Shown: one piece after another, positions 42,740 through 55,639 of the stretch | How the letters are laid out: the number at the start of each line of letters is the position of its first letter | How positions within the stretch are numbered: position 1 is the stretch's first letter | DNA from: Dicyema japonicum | Taxonomy: Eukaryota; Dicyemida; Rhombozoa; Dicyemidae | Length of the DNA: 64,000 nt | Reading direction: 5' to 3' | NCBI GenBank assembly: GCA_011109175.1 | Contig: RDEW01000032.1 | Location: 527,334-591,333, forward strand | Notes under the pieces: generated by a model | The model's database searches: none | Told to the model about the DNA's origin: nothing | Seen by the model: the letters and a program-made list of their open reading frames with translations, nothing else | Translations under genes and position numbers: made by a program

Positions 42740-45000
42740 TTTAGCCTGACGGTCTGTTTCTTGTGTAATTTAAATTTTTAATTAAAAAAAATAATAAATA
42801 TAATAGAATAAATTAATAAAATTTATTAAATAAATTATGTTAATCCATTCTAGTTGTAATGTTTATTGATTAAATAAATAAATAAAATAGTGACAATGAA
42901 CCATTGGGATATTTGAAGGTAGTGATTAGTGAACTAATTAAAGAAAACATCGATGAGGTAATCTCCAAAGAAGTAATGGAGTTTTCACTGAAATCCGTTT
43001 CCCAGTAAAAATTATAATGGACATAAATCTGGATGAATATATTCAGGATGCAAACAGGCGGTTAGAAAAATCCGAGGATATGGCTTTTCAAACTTGGTAA
43101 ATCAAAAATAATAATTTCAGGCTTAAATCAGTCGAAACACGTGGAAAACGTTAAGTAAATAATAAAGGAGTAAGAGCAGGTACTCGAGGTATCGTATACA
43201 TGTCATTTTTAAGAAAATAGAGGACTTTCTAAACGGATCCTGGGTAATATTGATAATTCATCGAAGAGATCTCAACCCTACAAGAACAATCAGAAGGAAT
43301 TCAAACGGTAATAAATTACCAATATTTGCTCGAGGTTTTCATGGAACACAGGTATTTTGAACACTTATAATCTAGGGATTTGTACAGTTTTATATTTTTA
43401 TATAAAACACACATGGCTACCTAAATATTCGATGAATACACGAATAAGATGTATGTATGTATTACTCGACTGGAGGCTTCTCTCTTTGCTTTTGATGGAA
43501 GGGATGATCATTGTACCCTATATTGACAAAAACAACAAAATTATCGTATCTATTTTTTATATCTTTTAATAATTTTAAATTAAATAAATATTTAAAAAAT
43601 TATTTTTTGTTGTTAATTCATTATTATTACTATTTTTAATAGTTACCTTGAATTAAAAAGAGGAGCTGGCCAATTACTTCTGCTGTTGTTCTTAAAGTAT
43701 TGAAAGGTGACTGAATTTTATTTATTACTACTTTTTGCATATAAGTTATTAAGGGCTTTCAATTATCAATTTTAGTCTATTTTACTGTAAATTTATTATT
43801 AATGTGATCTTCATTATGCTTTTATTTCTTTATCTTTGACCCAGTGATCCTGGGGACATAATAATAATGTTATTGTGCAAATGTTTAATTTTTTATTACT
43901 AGCCTTATTATTTTAATTTGTTAGCATAACTAGGAGTGTTACTAAGGAGGAGCAATATGCTTTACTGGGTAATTATGAACGGGAATATGTCTCTTTGAAT
44001 GACTTTCAGAAATCATCATATTCCACATTACAATACAATCCCGTTATTGCTATACTTATCCATAGAAATGCACGACTAGCCACGTGGCCGGTTCCCTCGA
44101 TATTATTGGGATGCTCCTATGTTCCCAAATCATAGTGAAACTCAAACAATTTAACGACGACAGCCGACTCTACTACAGGACTGGTATCCATTGGTTTGAG
44201 TCTTAGGTACTGGCTCTCAGCCTATCAGATGTTCTGGGAAAGATTTTACAACTTTTCACTTAAAATTTGGACAGTTTGCGGAACTATGATATGCGAAGTC
44301 CTGGAATGGTAGAATGCTCCGTGAATTCCTCATTTTTCGTTATCCGACGGTGTGGAAGTTACTAGCCTTTTGACTTTTATACATAGCCGTGTGTACTCCG
44401 AGAGTTTATATGTCTACATCGACCAACTATGGACTCTGACTCACGCCCTTGTTAAGAGGATGTCGGGACAGTTCTCTAAAATGATTATCAGTTATCGCTT
44501 TCTATTAAAAACTACGACAGTCATCGCTTTCTATTAGTTTTTCCATTTTACGGTTTTTTATTTTATTTCAAATTTATTTACTAAATTTTTAAATTGTTAT
44601 ATTCATGTTATTTATTTTTATAAATTATTTTATTTTCAGTCCCATGTGACGAGCAGTAAAGAATTGCAAGTCCTCAATCAACGGATCTGTTCTTAAGTCA
44701 CCTGTGTCTTTCTATGAGTCCAATATTTTGAAAGTATGTTGAGTTTTCTCTGATTTAAGGCAACTTTGGTTTTGTTGGTGGACTATTATGTCGCGAGCGC
44801 TACTTGCAGGTATCGCATAGTTGCAAGTAGTTGCGTCATATTATACTCGATTTTACTTATTGGCTGGTCGGATGAGGGTATCTGGACATATTGCATCTGT
44901 TTATAATGTTATTGTACAGATTAAACGACAGAAAAACTTTTGACCGTATCGGGGGGTAATATGATTTATTTATATTAACATTTTTAGCTGTTATTCAATT
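42740..45000. other. Mostly AT-rich; unidentified
   Basis: Between 44000 and 44540 composition is more balanced and several frames of about 60 codons occur, none recognised. The rest is AT-rich with A/T runs around 42780-42900 and 43570-43640. Confidence 0.3.
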
Positions 45001-45009
45001 AATTAATCA

Positions 45010-45945
45010 TGGATGGGGTGTCGGTCTAAGATCGGCTGGAGGTTGCGCACCCGGCATATCTATCGTTTTTCTCAAGCTGCAGCCATTTGATACGGCAAGT
45101 TTTTCATCACACTATTGGACTTCGCTGGAATGAGTCATTTGACGAAGCTTGTCGGAAATGGAACGGTCCGGTCTCAAAATCTCTGAAGAGACAACGAAGC
45201 AAAGTAATTGGGATAACGCCTGCTCCAAAGATTTTTAAAAAGAAGCAAATCAACATCGTCTGACTTGTTTGGTGTCAGTTTCAAGTGGAGGGAGTGGAGC
45301 ATGGCTTGGTGCAATACCTTGCCCAAACCTAGGGACTCTTTTGGACGACGATTCTTTGAGGTTTGTAATCGGACAAAGGCTAGGACTAGACGTTTGTCAG
45401 GAGCACCGATGCCGATGCAGGAAAATAGTAGATGCGAAGGGATTGCACTCGTTGTCTTGCAGAAGAAGCGCCGGAAGAGGACCACGTCACGCTGGTCAGA
45501 ACGATGTGATCGTCAGAGCTCTGATGACTCATCGTCACAGATTGACCCAGTGAGTCTCGATCGAGAAGATGGAAAAGACCTGACGTGATGACCCTCTTCC
45601 CTTACACATCGGGAAGATCTTTGGTCTGGGACGCAACTTGTGTTGACACATTTTCAATCACTAATCTTTTCAAATCGGTTCACACACCTGGAGCAGTTGC
45701 TTCGACCGCGAAAACCTAAAAATCAAGAAAAATTCTTGCTTCGGGGACCGGTACGATCTACTCCTGTTAAGGTCGAGTCATCGGGAGCCGTTGGTACAAT
45801 GACGGTTGAGTTCCTACACGAACTCGGAGGAATGCTTGCCAGAAAGAAAAGGAATCAACGAGAATGGTTATGATTGAGACAAAAGATTGGAATGGCCATA
45901 TTCCGAGGGAACTTGTTCGCGATCCACGCAGCCGGCTTCCTTAAC
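45010..45945 (+). pseudogene. RLE-type retrotransposon, connection and endonuclease
   Basis: Plus frames give 'GVGLRSAGGCAPGI' (connection) near 45018, 'ANQHRLTCLVSVSSGGSGAW' near 45245-45305, 'CRCRKIVDAKGLHSLSC' near 45410-45460, a damaged KRPD site near 45575-45590, 'RSLVWDATCVDTF' near 45615-45650, and a C-terminal helix with 'SSGAVGTMTVEFLHELGG' near 45775-45830, then 'GHIPRELVRDP' near the stop. Order and motifs match 23600-24530. Several frameshifts; RT absent. Confidence 0.8.
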
Positions 45946-45949
45946 TAAC

Positions 45950-47785
45950 TTTGTTTTTTTGTTAAATAATTATCTTTAAAAAAATTAATCATTTTATTAT
46001 AGAAATGAACATAAACTGTAATTGTCAGCTGTCAATTCCAAGGCATTTATGATTTTTATAATAATTCTTGTGATAGAGACTATAATTTCCTCCTACGTAT
46101 CATGCTTAGAGGCAATTCCTTTCAAGATTTATATGGAAGTTCGCTCAATCAGGTTTTTTTCTTTCGGTTGTGTTTTCTCTTTTTTGATATCATTAAACTA
46201 GTTCAAAAAACGCTGATGATTCGTATTTAATAACTTGGATTAAAATCCTTCTCAAAGTTGTAAGGTAATTTGTTTTGAGCATTCTGTTCTGTAAGATATT
46301 ATAATTGAAGCTAAAAGTACCAAACCCATTTGTTGAAAGTCATATTATTCAACTGTACCACCTCATATGAGAAATTGCGAAGTGGCTAAAGAAAAGCATA
46401 GAAAACTTGAAGAATGTCATATTTACAATCCACGGATGTTACATCATATCTCATTCTCAATTAAATAATGGATCAATCAAAATGAGATATATAAATAAAA
46501 TATAACAGAGAATCATATTAACTAGAATCTCAGTTTATAACAATAGTCTTCCATATTCAATTTTGATAGACGAAATCATATCTATAAGTACTTTGACCAT
46601 ACATGAACTTTACGAGAAAAAAACAAAATCATAACTTTGTTTGAATCTTTATCATGGCATGGCAAATCAATAATTCTAAGTAATAATAGTTAAGAAAAAT
46701 ATATCAATATTCAAAAAACGGTTTTATGACACTACCTTGCTGTTACAGGAAACTCAAAACATCTGATGAATTTATCGATCATTTGATGGCATACATCCTT
46801 CTTGTTAGTAAGAGTACGTAACAGAAGACCTCTTTTAGTGCTGAACAGCTATATAAAGTTTAAAAATTATTTGAATGAAGATCAAGACTTTAATTTTTGA
46901 CGTATAAGAATTCGAATATTGTTATGATGAATCCTCTCAATATACGTGTAACCTTATTTTATTAACCCTAGGACATCAAAGAATATATAAATTCTCCTCA
47001 AGTCAATCCTCCTCTCCTGATTTATCCAATTCCTTTTTAAGGTGTCATAATGATGTTGTTCTCATATTATACTTTTGAGACTCTAGCTTTTTAAGAAGAA
47101 AGCGAATCCACATTGTCTATTCATTGAAGAACTCAGGGATGATTTCTTTTGAATCACAAGTTATATAAATCATAAGCGTTATTTTATCATCGTTTTTAAG
47201 GTAAACTACTCGTTGACGACTTTGAGAGCTCGTCTTACAATATTACTTCGAGTTCTAGAGACGGTAGTACTCTAGTGTGTCGCCTTTAGATTAAAAGCTT
47301 TTAAAAATCGCGAAAATAGAACCGAATTCTCTTCAACAAAAATTAGTTTAAATATTTATACTTCATATTCGATTTCGGGCTATTTTTTCACATCCATCTG
47401 TTCAACCAAGGTATTTTAGTTCTTTTTTCCAAAAGTAGTAAACATATAACTCAGTTCTGTGACTTTCCAAACGATCTGAGGAGAAGGATCTTTTATAATT
47501 GTTTTACTTTATGTTTTTAAAAATTCAATATGTTTCATAGTGAGTCTTGTTTTCTGTGGTTCTAATAAACGATATGGCTACATATATTCGTAATTAAAAC
47601 ATACAACACATTGCAAATACAAGTGAATAAACACAAAAGAAAAATAGCTTTCTTTATATTCTTTAATTTTTTTAACAAGTCCCAGCAAAAAGGTTCACTA
47701 TATTATTTAAATTATTTAAAATAAATTTAATTTTTTTCTGCAACAGTCTTAATACTTTTATTAAGGAAAGACAAGAGATTAAACT
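45950..47785. other. AT-rich; one exon-like 57-bp segment
   Basis: At 46751-46807 a short open segment ('KTSDEFIDHLMAYILLV') is preceded by 'accttgctgttacag' and followed by 'gtaaga', a good acceptor and donor. No partner exon could be joined. Everything else is AT-rich and featureless. Confidence 0.25.
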
Positions 47786-47789
47786 GTTA

Positions 47790-48965
47790 TATAGCGGCTG
47801 ACTGTGTGGTTATTCCCTCTCAGGATAGCGAGCGAGATTCGCTCAAATAACCAGCGGCGCTCACGAGGGTCTCCTGTTTGTGTAACGATCCGATTCTTTA
47901 GACGACTGAAAATTTCATCGTCGCAAGCGCAAGGGAACCAGACGTCTCAATGGCAAGTGGAACAAACAAAAAATCGTACTTTTCCCGTTTCATCTTCTCG
48001 GCCTTCTCAGCGGCAGAACAGGCTCCGGGGAATCGGATCGCTACACAAACAGGAGACCCTCGTGAGCACTGAGTACATTGCAAGAGGCAAACGTGTCGGT
48101 GCAGGTAACGTTCCAGATAAGAGGTTTCCCGACTTCAAAAAGGAAGATTGTCATCTCATCTGGTCGTTTCCCGTCCCGCCTGCAAAGACCAACAGGTTAG
48201 AGCATGGAGGGGTGTCCGGCGGCGTCAAAGCTCGCCTAACGACTTCTTCAAGGCCATGTGTCTGGAAAATCTGCCTTATCCTGCAAGAGAGGGTGTAGCC
48301 AAAACAGCCGATCCGGTTTCCGCATCGGAACGGATGTAGAACACAGACTTTGAATCTCAGTCGCAATGAGATCCCAATATGGACGCATTCATCATCAGGA
48401 AGGTACCCAGAACTCCATTGGAAAAGGCGTTGAGCCAGGCACCGCTCTCGGAAGATGCCCCCGACAACAAACAGGCATGGCGATGTTGGCTAAATGATAC
48501 AAGCAAATCTTTGAAAGAATTCCAGCATATAACATCGTCCAAGCCTCGATGAGAGAACGAGGAAGGCAGGGAAAGCTGATAAATGCGGCTCCAAGCCTCA
48601 CGAGCATGGCCGGCGTCCTTGTCAATGGAGAATTCAGATAGAGATTGTAGAATCTAGTACAGGCCACTAGCGATTATAGGTATGAAAGGAAAGAAAGGTC
48701 CACACGGTTCCGAATCCCAAGTCCTCTGAGTCTCACTGGCAGCGTGACTTGCTTCCATGAGTAATCTTCGAACCGGACGTTGAAGATGCGTTCCGTTGTC
48801 GTACAAAAGATCTCGTTAATCTGTGCGAGTTGGTCATACTGGGTGAAATAGGGAGCAGTCCTCAGGACATACGCAAGCCTTTGTACGTTGAGACTGTTTT
48901 CAGAAGGAATAATGCTGTATGCATGTCAAGTAGACACAAGCGGTTCAGAGTCTCTCCGAGTAAGA
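47790..48965 (-). pseudogene. RLE-type retrotransposon, thumb to C-terminus
   Basis: Read on the minus strand: thumb/connection 'TTERIFNVRFEDYSWKQVTL' near 48800-48740, 'LRGLGIRNRV', 'QHRHACLLSGASSESGAWLN' near 48500-48440, 'RRDGKRPDEMTIFLFEVGKP' near 48180-48120 followed by WNVTCTDTF (the WD of other copies is WN here), and C-terminal 'LFVPLAIETSGSLALATMKF' near 47975-47900 and 'ISLAILRGNN' near 47835. The zinc knuckle is largely lost. Frames shift several times. The plus-strand frame of 164 codons at 47804-48298 is a shadow. Confidence 0.75.
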
Positions 48966-49039
48966 GTCGTTTTCACGTATTTATTATTTTAATTTATTGA
49001 ACCAAAAAACCACCGTCATATCCAAAATAACAAAATTCA

Positions 49040-49125
49040 GGTGATCCCAGCCTCACTCAACAGTCTCCGCATCTTTTTTCGGTGTTCCGATTGTGTTCCT
49101 GCGCATTTCCGATATAGACGGGGTG
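49040..49125 (-). pseudogene. LINE 3' end with GIT stop
   Basis: On the minus strand a Lys/Arg-rich frame ends 'KKMRRLLSEAGIT' and stops, with 'gggatcacctgaat' after it. This parallels the ends at 9185-9200 and 9485-9500. Only about 25 residues are legible. Confidence 0.5.
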
Positions 49126-49795
49126 AATTTAATTATAAATTTAGTTATAAATATATCATAATTAAAAAAATCTGTAATACAAAAATCTACCTTTGTCGGG
49201 AAAAACTGCCCCAGATTATAAACTCCTTAGAAACCAAACACTCCAACAAGGTCTTCGTTGTCCCTACGTGCTTTCACTATGGCCCTCAAATCACCATTAT
49301 GAAGTAAGGAACCGTTATACACATTATTACAAATAATTTGTTTTGGGGTCGAGAACTCGGATTCTCAATAATATTTCGTCGAATTCATTTTGTTATGTCT
49401 ATGTTTCCACATAAACTCGCTATACGCTGTTTAGATTCTGACGTGCGGTTCCCAATTTTTTCCATTTAGCACTACGTAATACTTTTAGTGAGACTAGAAC
49501 CTTTCTATGGTGTGCGTATGGACATCACTAATAAAGTTATACGATGATTGACAGTCATATGAACGAAACCTATATCTTGGCGAAAGGGGTTATGGAAGTC
49601 AAACTAGGAATACCGTAAATGCTTGGAACCTTCAGCAGTAGTGGGCAGCAGTGAGACTCAAAAAGTATCCGAATTAAGTATATATTAACCACAAATTATA
49701 AATTAAAAAATAAATCAAATAATATAAGATATAATGAAGATAATAATCTAATTATTTTTTACGGAATTTCATTAAAATTAAGATTTTAGTGATCA
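49126..49795. other. No recognisable feature
   Basis: AT-rich with short frames. Nothing shared was seen. Confidence 0.3.
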
Positions 49796-49799
49796 ATTT

Positions 49800-51640
49800 G
49801 TCTTCGTTTTGGTTGAGGTGATGACGTCTCTCTCTGGGACTATGTCTAATGCACACCCTGGAGAACTCGTCCTAATGACATTCAATGAGAGAGGAATCGC
49901 GATGCAAAGGACACAACTAACGGAGGATCTCACTCGTTATGAAGTATCTGTAGTCTGCCTTCAGGAAACAATGTGAAAGGAGACTTGATGAAGTCGTGGG
50001 AGCATACTGAGTCATACTGCTAGAACCGGAATCCAGACACTGTAGACAGGGATTTGCTATTCATCGACGTTATGTCAACACGATTCACAGATTCTGGAGT
50101 GTAAGTGACAGGATCTCTGTCATTCAACTGAAGTTGGGCAAAACGCTGACTACCATTATTAATGCATATGCTCCGAATATAGGCATAGCAATGAAATGTC
50201 CAGATGAAGTTGAAAACTTCTACACGGAACTCTCGATGACCATGGACGATATTCGTGCTTCCCCCTAGTTTTTCTTGCCGGTGACTGGAACGCAAAAGTT
50301 GGAACACTTAGTACGGACGACAACTTCATTGGAACCCATAGTAGAGATAAGAGAAGTTCTACTGCACTCGCAGGATTCTGATGTACATTTGACCTACTTC
50401 TGTCCAACACCCCGCAAGGCACATGACGACTTGAGTCGGACATAGAAAAAATCGAAATGGTGAGATAGTTCCGATTTACAATAAAATTAATTATAATACT
50501 GTTAAGCGTAAATTCAAGTGCATGTTTATGGACTCGCGATCTTGTGGAGGCACTATCCTACTGAGTGATCACAAAACGGTCATATTTTGTTTTAAACTAC
50601 GAAGAAGTCAAGGAGTGATTAAGAGGAAACAAAACAAACACAACTCTGAAAGATTGGCGGTGAAAAGTCTGAACACAAATATCGCCACCCACAAGAGATA
50701 CGCCAACAAAGTGGACGTCTTCGTCTCAAAAGTAGACATGAGAGGCTCGCCAATTCAGCGGTGGGCTGCAATATCTAATGGACTTGGAAATATTGCCTGG
50801 GCATTATTGAAGGATGTCCCAAGAAGGCCACAATTGTCTATACGATGCTATCGAGAACACAAAAGAATTTGAGACTCCGGGCTGAGGAAAAAAAATCCAA
50901 AAAAGAAAGCATTATTAAAAGAAAAAAGGAACTCTATTCTACGGAATATAAATAAAAGAATACGCTTACTCAACGAAAGGACACTTGAACAGTACGCAGA
51001 GGAGGTTGAGGAACTTAATTTTGGCTCGAAAATGTTCATAGCAATCAGGCTTTTAAACAGAGCGGATAAACCTAAAGGATTGATTGTGAATGACAAGAAT
51101 GGAAGACGAATACTAGACAAAAAAGAACTTGCAGAGAATATTGCGGATCACTTGAATCGCTCTTCAGGAGTGACAACGAACGCATAACTCAATTTGTTAG
51201 ACATCCCAGATCTTTGACTAAGCCAATCACGGTGGCGGAGATACAAACCGCTCTGCAAAAGCTGAATAACAACCTGAGTCCGAACATTGATGGTATCAAC
51301 GGGGAACTTCTGAAACATTCGTCGCCCTCACTAGACATTTTTATGAAACATATGTCTCTCCCGATAGGACAGGTTATTCTGATACCTTTACAGAAACATG
51401 GGAAGACGGTTGGACCGGTAGAAAATCTGAGGCCCATAATCCTTCTAACAACTCTACGGAAACTACGCTCTCTGAATGTTCTGGAAAGGATTTCTCTATT
51501 GTTGACGAATATCTGACTCTGGGCCAGTGGTTTTAGAAGAAAAAGATCCACGGCGGATATCGTATGGACACATTGATGGATAGACAGAATTCCCCAATTC
51601 GACTGCTAGATGACTATCTTCTAGGAGTATGGATATCATT
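49800..51640 (+). pseudogene. APE-type LINE: endonuclease, linker and RT start
   Basis: The longest ordered APE-LINE relic. Endonuclease: 'LMTFNERGIAMQRTQLTEDL' with 'VVCLQET' (49870-49970), 'FLAGDWNAKVGTLSTDDN' (about 50268-50325), then an internal deletion of the NQIDYI region and 'LSDHKTVIFCF' (about 50560-50595). A linker with 'RYANKVDVFVSKVD' and 'IQRWAAISNGLG' follows, then a Lys-rich stretch with 'LLNRADKPKGLIVNDKNG' (about 51050-51105). RT: 'NNLSPNIDGINGELLKH', 'ENLRPIILLTTLRKL' (about 51420-51465) and, after a shift, 'SGFRRKRSTADIVWTH' (about 51528-51573). The palm with catalytic residues is degraded beyond about 51600. Confidence 0.75.
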
Positions 51641-51949
51641 CTAACATCATCAGTGTTAACAAGCCGCTCTCCTGTAGTTTAGCTTTTCTTAACTGTGTAC
51701 GAGACACTTATACGGCAATCCAGGGGGTGTTTTGATGTTTATGATATTTTACGTCAGATCCATAACTGTTAAAAATATCAGATTCCATCTTTTCACCGCT
51801 CAAGTTCCTCAATCTGTTTGTCCGCTTTCCTTTTACTCTATATTATTGAAGTTTTTTGATTTTTGTCAAAATAGTGTTACGAGCTATTTTTATGAAGAGT
51901 GCCCAAAACCAAAGTAGCGGTATTTTCGAATACGACTTCAACGCACTCC

Positions 51950-52780
51950 ACAAATGGTTGCGTTATTGTCCGCATCTATTTTAATTATCTCCTCTCTGAG
52001 TTTTCGCCGTACTTTTTCATCACTAGTTTGTGGTCACTGGACGTCCCGAGGCCATTATAAGATATCGAGTTTTGTATAAGGTTTCTGTTACTCCAACACA
52101 AGATATAGTCTATTTGGTTGTGTATTTTTATCAGGTTCCCACTTTTATCCCTTCTTGAACCAACCCAAATAGTTTTATCTCTTGCTGGATGATCAAAGCA
52201 GTATTCGTTAAATAAGTTGAGGATTCGCAGAAATAGAGTAATGAAACATCAGAGGAATTTCGGCGGTTTTGAGCATGAGATCTAATATAGGTCTCCTCGT
52301 TCCTCACTTTGCCAATTCTAAGAATCCAGTCACCACCAATGAATGTCAGAAATGAAGAAAGTGATTCATGTCCTAGTGAGTAGAACAAACCAAGCTCTTT
52401 AGGGTCGGCATCAACCGGACAGCGGTCGGAGCATATCATTGATGATAGAGATGACAGAATTAGGTTTCGTTCCGAACTTGAATAGAGTGAGTTGAATACG
52501 ATCCGAGACAGTCCATACACGTGTCACAAGGTCATAAAGATCTCCGTGGACTGCATATCCAAGACCATAATGTCGACAATCATAGTCCGAAGCAATTATA
52601 TAATAATCATCAAATTTCGTAGTGGAAAATGCGGTAATTTTCGTTTTGATAAATCACGTCCAAGTTGATGTTTTTGACAGTGAACTTCAAACCTGACATA
52701 CGTCTACGACATGGAGTAACTCTTAAGATTTAACTGTTGACCATTAAGCGATGACCCTTAATAAAATGAGAGTATACGAG
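51950..52780 (-). pseudogene. APE-type LINE endonuclease domain
   Basis: Minus-strand reading, in order: 'KFDDYYIIASDYDCRHYGLG' near 52620-52560, 'TRVWTVSDRI' near 52515-52485, 'FLTFIGGDWILRIGKVRN' near 52350-52300 (the GD-x-N-x-x-(V/I)G site with Asn changed to Ile), 'HNQIDYILCW' near 52120-52090 after shifts, and 'GTSSDHKLVMKKYGE' near 52045-52000. This is the full motif series of the exo-endo-phosphatase fold. Broken by stops; the active-site Asn substitution would also inactivate it. Confidence 0.75.
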
Positions 52781-53505
52781 TCCATAAAATTTAATATTTC
52801 CATTAATTAAAAGCATCACGTGTTTCCCATAATCACACGAATACTTAAGATTTCGTTTGTGATGTATTCCCAACCATCATTTCTACGAGCTTCTTTCGTC
52901 CAGCTTTCATCCTTGCTGAATGTTGGAATTGAAAAGGGAATAAGTAGACAGACTGAGACTACGATTGAAAAACACATCACTGGGACTTCCCGCAAAGGTA
53001 GCCATTCCCAATGGCGGCTTAAACCACCGTCGTTAATGAGTGGCTCCAATTTCACCACCATTCAAGAGGTCTAAAATGCAATTGTTCCTCAATTGAATTC
53101 GAATATAGAAATTAATTTAATTTTATTGATTTTGTAATAATTTGCCACTATGTTTTTTGCGATAATTGCTGGATATGAATAAGCTATCGATGGTACCATC
53201 AATATTAACGTAAATAGAAAGAGAAGGAATGAGCGAAATCTCATTTCCCCAAAAAGAAGATCCGAAAAAACTATAAATAAATTATTGTGGAAACCAAAAT
53301 CATCCTAATTCTTGGACATCATGTCTGAAAAGTTTACGGCTTTGTAGATATTCATTAACAAAGTTCATTTTTCCTTTTGTAGTAGTTTTGATTTAGGTTA
53401 TAGAAAATTCAATATCTTTTCCTAGTGATTGAGGAAGATCATTTGAGTAAAATGCAACTCTAATGACGTTCTCCAATCGAACAGAGAAAGTGTTAACAAG
53501 GAACT
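52781..53505. other. No recognisable feature
   Basis: Frames of 81 and 84 codons overlap on opposite strands at 52816-53074, without motifs. The remainder is AT-rich. Confidence 0.3.
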
Positions 53506-53509
53506 TTGA

Positions 53510-53760
53510 AGGATGAACGTTCTAAATGCTATCATAAAGAAGAGCCACTTTCTACCCGCAGTTTGTGTCAGTAAACTTAACCTACAAATTATTATGACGA
53601 CAAATGAATATGCCTGTTCTGTCTGATATGCTACTCACACTTCGACGGTCGAGCTTATAAATTTTCTCAGGCGGAAAATCATGCGGCATATTCAATCTGA
53701 CAGCATATCTATCTCAAATCTCCTCTCAGAGGCGGTGACGTTGAGAAATGACTGAGGTTT
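53510..53760 (+). pseudogene. LINE C-terminal segment, copy of the 8.7-kb element
   Basis: Over shifting frames the plus strand gives 'NVLNAIIKKSHFLPAVCVSK', 'EYACSV', 'STVELINFLRRKIMRHIQSD' and 'SNLLSEAVTLRND', matching 8745-8990 residue for residue in large part. Several stops. It ends abruptly before the basic C-terminal tail and GIT end. Confidence 0.7.
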
Positions 53761-53869
53761 AAATAAAAAAATCTTTTTTAAGTCCCATAAAAAAAGTTGC
53801 GTCATTTAATTATTTAAACTAAATTTAATTATAAATTAAAATAATAATAATAATTCAAAAATCGCCCTT

Positions 53870-54299
53870 CGTTGAGAGACACTGGTCTAGATGATGCGAC
53901 CCCTGTCAATTAGGAAATGGATGTTTATTTTGAGTCATCGACCAATGAAACGGAGTATGCAGCTTCCTGCTACCAGAAGCGCTGAAAGCACCCGAATCCC
54001 AAATGAAACAGGAAGAATACTATAAAATCATATGTGAAGATAAATTTTTCAAGACTACTTAAAAATATGAATAAACAATGAGGTGCCTCTCTGATCGCTG
54101 GTAGATCTGAATGAAACGGAGCGTGGATTGAAGACTTCTTGATTGGAAACATTGGCTCCACATGCAGAAGTGCGGGAAGATTCTCGCGGCTCTAGTTTAA
54201 ATATTGTTGTGAACCACGAAATGTAGTCTTCTGGACGCTCTTCCATGTTGAAATCCACTGCCCTATACATAAGAGACGGAAAGTGATAGAACGAGTAAT
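53870..54299. other. Unidentified
   Basis: A 137-codon minus frame covers 54055-54468 but overlaps the opposite-strand RLE relic and shows no motif, so it is probably a chance frame. No other feature was seen. Confidence 0.25.
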
Positions 54300-54620
54300 A
54301 ATCTTTCTGTCTAAGCAGGATGAATTGTTGATTTGGAATACTACATGTGTCGATTTTGCCGCCCATCAACATCATCAGGAGCGTAGTAGGACACTCTCCG
54401 TCACAAGGAAAGCAGGGAGAACTAAAAAAAGAAGCATAGAGGACTTCTCGACCAATATACCTTCTCACGATTGCTACAGAGACAACCGGAGTACCTGGTC
54501 TTCTTCAAGAAACTCTGACATATTGTTTCTTTCAGATGATAACCGCGAAACGTAATGGCTCATCCAGTTAGTCTCCATAGCGGTCCAGGGAGAAACGCCT
54601 CATCATAAAGTTGGGAGGAA
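54300..54620 (+). pseudogene. RLE-type retrotransposon, C-terminal fragment
   Basis: The plus frame 'DELLIWNTTCVDFAAHQHH' near 54308-54370 matches 'KSLVWD.TCVDTF' of other copies (WD changed to WN, as at 48 kb). The following charged stretch corresponds to the C-terminal helices. The RPD site upstream is missing, so this starts after the catalytic motif. Confidence 0.5.
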
Positions 54621-54629
54621 TGAAAATAA

Positions 54630-54960
54630 TTACTAACAGTTATCTGCATCATGCAAGAACATATTGTCAAAATCTCTCCTTGGTTGGCCAAGATCTTCTT
54701 AGCCTTTCTAACGAAAAGTCATCTTTAACGGATTTTACCAGTACCGTCGTCAGGTCAACTTGGAACCGGCGTTGTTCTAAACACGCTTTGCTTCCAATGA
54801 TTAAAAATACTAAAATACTTGGTTTGATATTTAATGCTTCATTTTCAAAAAATGTCGCCTATGTCTGCGAAATCTGGACCAAGGCAGGTACGTTATTTTG
54901 CCATAGCAATAAGAGCTTGACGATCATCTGCTGACAATTTATCAAACTATGAACTATACT
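54630..54960 (+). pseudogene. LINE RT thumb-like fragment
   Basis: 'MIKNTKILGLIFNASFSKNV' within the 107-codon frame 54611-54934 resembles the K-x-LG-x-x-(F/L)D/N-x-x-(L/F) thumb motif that follows YxDD in LINEs. Only this motif supports the call. Confidence 0.45.
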
Positions 54961-55319
54961 GTCCTCTTGGGGACTACGGTTATCTAGGTTCCTCGAGAAT
55001 ACAAACAACTTAAAAATTTGCTTAGAGAATAATTACTGCAAAAGGCAGCATTCTATTATAAAATCTATATGCTAACTTTGATCGCATAAGAAGGAATAGG
55101 TCTGAACTACATTGAAAAACCATTCATCCGAAAAAACGGGCTTTATTTTTCATAAAAACTAGCACCTTGACCTCTAGTCGACAAATATCTCTGTCTTTAA
55201 ATATAAAAATCTCTAGTTGAGTCTTTCTTACCCTTAACGATTAGTGTAATTCTCTCAGAATAATTTTCTTCCTACAAAGTTAACCACGATGCTATTGTAG
55301 GGCTCTTCGTATTCTCGTG

Positions 55320-55503
55320 AGTTTAAAAAAACCTCCAGCGTCTTTGTACCTGAAAGACTAATCTCTGGTGCTGTTCTAAGTTACATCTTAACTACTAGAG
55401 ATGGTGATTTCTTCGAACTTGCCTATGATTTATATAGGAGACGACGTGACACATTAAATCAAGGAACACTCATGAACTTTAAATGTGGAATCCACATTTG
55501 CTA
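55320..55503 (+). other. Unidentified open frame of about 60 codons
   Basis: An uninterrupted frame without a start codon ('SSVFVPERLISGAVLSYIL', then an acidic-basic stretch with four consecutive Arg) ends at a stop at 55501-55503. Not recognised. It lies between LINE relics. Confidence 0.2.
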
Positions 55504-55639
55504 AAAATTAGTAACTTGTTTAAAACAAATTGGTGGAGTGAGTAATCAATTAAATATAAAATTATTTATATATTTAAAAATCAGCAAATTTAATAAAACA
55601 ATTTAAAACGATCCTTCTGGTCGTGACACTGCTAAAATT

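Noticed and set aside
47804-48298. 164-codon plus-strand open frame
   Set aside because: It is antisense to an RLE retrotransposon whose motifs read on the minus strand, and it has no motif of its own.
54055-54468. 137-codon minus-strand open frame
   Set aside because: It overlaps the plus-strand RLE C-terminal relic, has no motif, and has composition like its complement.
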